Assembly (NCBI GenBank): GCA_949293915.1
Contig: CASFFJ010000010.1
Location: 1 to 8,133 of the forward strand
Origin: an uncultured Christensenella sp.
GTDB lineage: Bacteria; Bacillota; Clostridia; Christensenellales; UBA1242
DNA: 8,133 bases
Reading direction: 5' to 3'
Of this stretch, positions 6,689 through 8,133 are shown in pieces. Each line of letters starts with the position of its first letter. Positions within the stretch are counted from its first letter, which is position 1. Made by a program: the position numbers and the translations under genes. Under the pieces are notes generated by a model, which saw only the letters and a list, made by a program, of their open reading frames with translations, made no database searches and had not been told where the DNA came from.

Positions 6689-7242
6689 ATGAAAAATATT
6701 ATTTTAATGGGTACAAGTCGTTAAGTAAAACTTCTTTAGCAATAGAACTTTCAAAAAAACTTGGTTATAATGTAATATCAATAGATAGTCTGGTATACGC
6801 GTTTGGAGAAGTTTATCCCGAATTGGGTATAACGCATGCTAATCGAGATGGAAAGTCGGTAAAAAATATATCTAGGTTCTTATGGGCTTATATAAAAAAT
6901 TTGGATTATTTTCAAAACTTAAATTATGTGTTTGAAGGTGCATATTTTGACATAAATGATTTACGCCAAATGAAAGACAAATATACTATTATATTATTAA
7001 TACATGGTTTAAATGCAGAAGAAATATTTGCCAATATCAAGACTCATGATACAATTAAGGACTGGACTAGTAAAAAATCAAATAAAGAATTACTAGAATA
7101 TTGTAAGCATTTAGAAAAAATGGATAAGTATTACGAAAAAGAACGTGATGTAGACATGTTAATTTTTAGGACAGGCAAGGACAGAGAAAAAACTTTTCAA
7201 CGGATTATAAATCAACTTAAAATTATACAAGAAAAGGATTAA
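6689..7242 (+). pseudogene. Small P-loop kinase broken by a one-base frameshift in Walker A
   Basis: Translation from ATG 6689 gives MKNIILMGTSR and then TAA at 6722-6724. From 6724 another frame continues SKTSLAIELSKKLGYN and stays open to TAA 7240-7242. Joining the two with a -1 shift at 6721 (equivalent to one lost base) gives about 184 residues with a beta strand, a P-loop and an adenylate/shikimate-kinase-like helix (KTSLAIELSKKLG). Later come a VISIDS strand, VFEGAYFD and LLIHGLNAEEIF, as in small nucleoside or metabolite kinases. The repaired P-loop would read GTSRLSKTS, so the last glycine of GxxxxGK[ST] would also be missing. The substrate is unknown. The start is 3 bases after the PqqD-like gene, with GGTGA as a weak SD. 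A sequencing error cannot be excluded from one sequence. Confidence 0.65.
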
Positions 7243-7244
7243 GT

Positions 7245-7587
7245 ATGAAAACCATAAAATATTCAGTTATAATACCAACTTTTAATTGTGATAAATATAT
7301 TTCACAATGATGAAGAATGGAGTTCTAAAATGCTAATTACTGCACAATCTTTTCACTTAATTGATGAAATATGTTATATTTATGTCAAAAGAAAGGATTC
7401 TATCACTTCCCAATTAAACGAAAAATCATATATTTCACTTATGAAAGTTTGTTACAATTTATTAAAAACTGCAGAACTGCAAAATGAAGAGTTTAAAAAA
7501 ACGTTTTTAATGCGAAAAATATATTTAAATTCAGAATTCTGTTACTACAATATTCGAGCCATTTCGAAACCTGACAGACCTTTATAG
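7245..7587 (+). pseudogene. Family 2 glycosyltransferase remnant with internal deletion
   Basis: ATG 7245, with SD AAAAGGA about 6 bases upstream, begins KYSVIIPTFNCDKYIS, the classic first strand of a GT-A family 2 glycosyltransferase. It stops at TGA 7308-7310 after 21 codons. In the next frame, from about 7292 to TAG 7585-7587, the sequence FHNDEEWSSKMLITAQ, LIDEICYIYVKRKDSIT and a charged helical tail match the catalytic-base E-D-E-W region and C-terminus of the same family. The central part, with the DxD metal site (roughly 120-160 residues in intact members), is absent. The two ends are fused out of frame near 7300-7312. These enzymes add sugars to capsule, teichoic acid or glycoprotein acceptors at the membrane. 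This copy cannot be functional. It lies 2 bases after the kinase pseudogene and was presumably the last gene of the operon. Confidence 0.75.
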
Positions 7588-7637
7588 AAAGGAACATTTA
7601 ACAAAAAATTAGTCTATTTCAATATCTATGGTATTAA

Positions 7638-7706
7638 TTATAACATCACCACACCATCGAAAAACGAAAATTCTTTTAGATAGTATTTTCTTACTTCATT
7701 TTCCAT
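7638..7706 (-). CDS. Possible 22-residue peptide or start of a broken gene
   Basis: On the minus strand, AAGGAGG (7717-7711) is followed after 4 bases by ATG 7706-7704. The frame encodes MENEVRKYYLKEFSFFDGVV and two more residues before TAA 7640-7638. A neighbouring frame continues with DVIINTIDIEID and stops at 7611-7609. A single missing base could therefore have broken a peptide of about 33 residues. The SD is one of the best in the window. I see no similarity to a known family. It may be a genuine micropeptide, a relic, or an SD that arises by chance as the complement of CCTCCTT in the repeat arm. Confidence 0.3.
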   Translation of the reverse strand: MENEVRKYYLKEFSFFDGVVML

Positions 7707-7710
7707 ATTA

Positions 7711-7977
7711 ACCTCCTTATATGAATTTGCCTTTAGGCAGTGGGGTTGGAACATTTTTGGTAGTTATTTTAAACCTATATTTTTTTTAGTAGGAATCAAC
7801 GAGAAAGAATAAAATATTGCTTGTAAGTTGTTAAAATGGCAATAAAAAAAGACTAGGTCAAAAAACCTAGTCTTGAATAAATCATCTTATTAAATTGTTT
7901 AAGCATATTTCCTTCCGTTGACTTCATACGAGAATTTTGCTAACCACCACTGGCGAAAGGCAAAGATAATAAGGAGG
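7711..7977. repeat. Pair of degenerate inverted segments about 200 bases apart
   Basis: The plus strand at 7712-7743 and the minus strand at 7976-7942 share, in order, CCTCCTTAT, TTTGCCTTT and CAGTGG, with short differences between blocks. Similarity fades through the following 20 bases (GGTT...GTA). Read as protein in this orientation, both encode F-A-F-R-Q-W, with the arginine as AGG in one copy and CGC in the other. Read in the opposite orientation, both end in the SD-like AAGGAGG. They could be diverged copies of a short gene end, of a 5' leader, or terminal repeats of a small non-autonomous element of about 270 bases. Confidence 0.45.
7844..7874 (-). terminator. Rho-independent terminator, minus strand
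   Basis: A perfect 10-bp stem, AAGACTAGGT (7849-7858) with ACCTAGTCTT (7865-7874), closes a 6-base loop. On the minus strand the stem is followed by a run of T from 7850 to 7844. On the plus strand the downstream sequence GAATAAATC is not T-rich, so it works mainly for minus-strand transcripts. It lies 25 bases beyond the stop of the 32-codon minus-strand frame. Confidence 0.8.
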
Positions 7978-7997
7978 ATTTTAAGATATTCTTTCAT
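7899..7997 (-). CDS. Possible 32-residue hydrophobic peptide
   Basis: The minus-strand frame from ATG 7997-7995 to TAA 7901-7899 encodes MKEYLKILLIIFAFRQWW followed by LAKFSYEVNGRKYA. It has a charged start, a hydrophobic stretch (residues 5-13), a tryptophan pair and a basic end. The general plan resembles small membrane-active peptides such as type I toxins, but I do not recognise a family. Three features support a real unit. TATAAC (8009-8004) lies 6 bases before the ATG, as at the other leaderless genes. A strong terminator follows 25 bases after the stop. The F-A-F-R-Q-W segment recurs in the inverted arm with a synonymous arginine codon. The same frame stays open upstream to about 8123, so the true start is not certain. 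No antisense regulator is identified. Confidence 0.35.
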   Translation of the reverse strand: MKEYLKILLIIFAFRQWWLAKFSYEVNGRKYA

Positions 7998-8002
7998 AAA
8001 TA

Positions 8003-8026
8003 TGTTATACTTAATAAATAAAGGAG
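8003..8026 (+). promoter_or_regulatory. Extended -10 promoter and SD of the gene at 8032
   Basis: TG-T-TATACT (8003-8011) is an extended -10. AAGGAG (8021-8026) follows, with 5 bases to ATG 8032. No -35 is recognisable. The -10 overlaps, on the other strand, the -10-like TATAAC of the minus-strand peptide, so the two directions may compete for polymerase. Confidence 0.5.
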
Positions 8027-8031
8027 ATAAA

Positions 8032-8133
8032 ATGAGTAAAAGAACTAATAGAGATACATCTAAAAAACTATTGACAGAATGTGGTATTGATGGTGGTTTA
8101 CTATATAATTTAACTGATGACAAATTTGAGATT
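8032..8133 (+). CDS. Start of an unknown plus-strand gene (cut by window edge)
   Basis: The first 34 codons, MSKRTNRDTSKKLLTECGID onward, are open to the right edge. The start is an ATG with SD AAGGAG at 8021-8026. An in-frame ATG at 8002 lacks an SD at a usable distance. The visible part is polar, has no signal peptide, and resembles no family I can name. It may belong to a separate unit from the decaying operon upstream. Confidence 0.6.
   Translation, partial: MSKRTNRDTSKKLLTECGIDGGLLYNLTDDKFEI

Larger units (their letters stand above)
7588..7898. other. Intergenic stretch without an intact gene of normal size
   Basis: After the glycosyltransferase remnant I see no full gene for about 310 bases. 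The stretch holds a 22-codon minus-strand frame with a perfect SD (7638-7706), one arm of a degenerate inverted pair (7711-7764), an open plus-strand frame with no start that ends at 7812, and a strong minus-strand terminator (7844-7874). No clear plus-strand terminator for the operon is visible. CCTTT-ATAG-AAAGG near 7579-7592 is a small hairpin without a T-run. Confidence 0.6.

Noticed and set aside
6719..6727. Programmed frameshifting in the kinase gene
   Set aside because: There is no slippery heptamer or downstream stem, and the repaired P-loop is also missing a glycine, so plain mutation or sequencing error is simpler.
7711..7764. Riboswitch leader (fluoride, ZTP, preQ1 or cobalamin type) on the minus strand
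   Set aside because: Short matches such as CACTGCC...GGC occur, but the defining conserved blocks of these classes are missing. The GCC/GGC pairing is not kept in the second copy.
7721..7789. 22-codon plus-strand frame MNLPLGSGVGTF onward
   Set aside because: It has no SD (the upstream CCTCCTT is the complement of one), and it overlaps the better-supported repeat arm in another frame.
7940..7965. Resemblance of ACCACCACTGGCGAAAGGC to a conserved 16S rRNA stretch
   Set aside because: Only about a dozen bases agree and the flanks do not match rRNA, so chance is likely.
1..8133. CRISPR arrays, tRNA or rRNA genes, intact insertion sequences
   Set aside because: No regularly spaced repeats, no tRNA-like arms with the GTTC box, no rRNA block and no transposase-like frame were seen on either strand.

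Overview
The window is AT-rich bacterial DNA with Shine-Dalgarno (SD) sequences of the AGGAGG type, frequent TTG/GTG starts, a standard genetic code (TGA acts as stop) and sigma-A-type promoters. This points to a low-GC Gram-positive lineage (Bacillota, Clostridia-like). The sequence alone does not allow a genus call.

Left part, housekeeping-like genes. A HAD-superfamily 5'-nucleotidase-like gene runs off the left edge on the minus strand. Divergent from it are a HAM1/RdgB-family nucleotide pyrophosphatase (652-1212) and an ABC-F family double-ATPase (1307-2983). Two small unrecognised genes follow (3030-3287 and 3328-3609).

Centre, an accessory operon on the plus strand. The 3328 gene overlaps rsgA (30S-subunit-dependent GTPase, 3606-4616) by 4 bases. 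rsgA overlaps a PEP-synthase-like phosphotransferase (4600-6267) by 17 bases. That enzyme has an ATP-grasp domain and a phosphohistidine domain, no pyruvate-binding barrel, and an unidentified helical N-terminus. It overlaps a small protein with a PqqD-like C-terminal half (6239-6685). Next come a small P-loop kinase broken by a one-base frameshift at its Walker A motif (6689-7242) and a family 2 glycosyltransferase whose middle has been deleted (7245-7587). The overlaps and 2-3 base gaps suggest one co-translated unit. Its last two genes are decaying, while the phosphotransferase and PqqD-like genes look intact. The combination suggests phosphoryl transfer to an unknown small molecule, peptide or sugar-linked product. 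That role is an inference.

Right part (7588-8133). Here there are small or degenerate elements: a 22-codon minus-strand reading frame with a perfect SD, a pair of related inverted segments, a strong minus-strand terminator, a possible 32-residue hydrophobic minus-strand peptide directly upstream of that terminator, and the first 34 codons of an unknown plus-strand gene.

A recurring regulatory feature is a -10 box placed 6-7 bases before an ATG that has no SD (genes at 419 minus, 1307 plus, 3328 plus, and possibly 7997 minus). This predicts leaderless transcripts beside ordinary SD-led genes.
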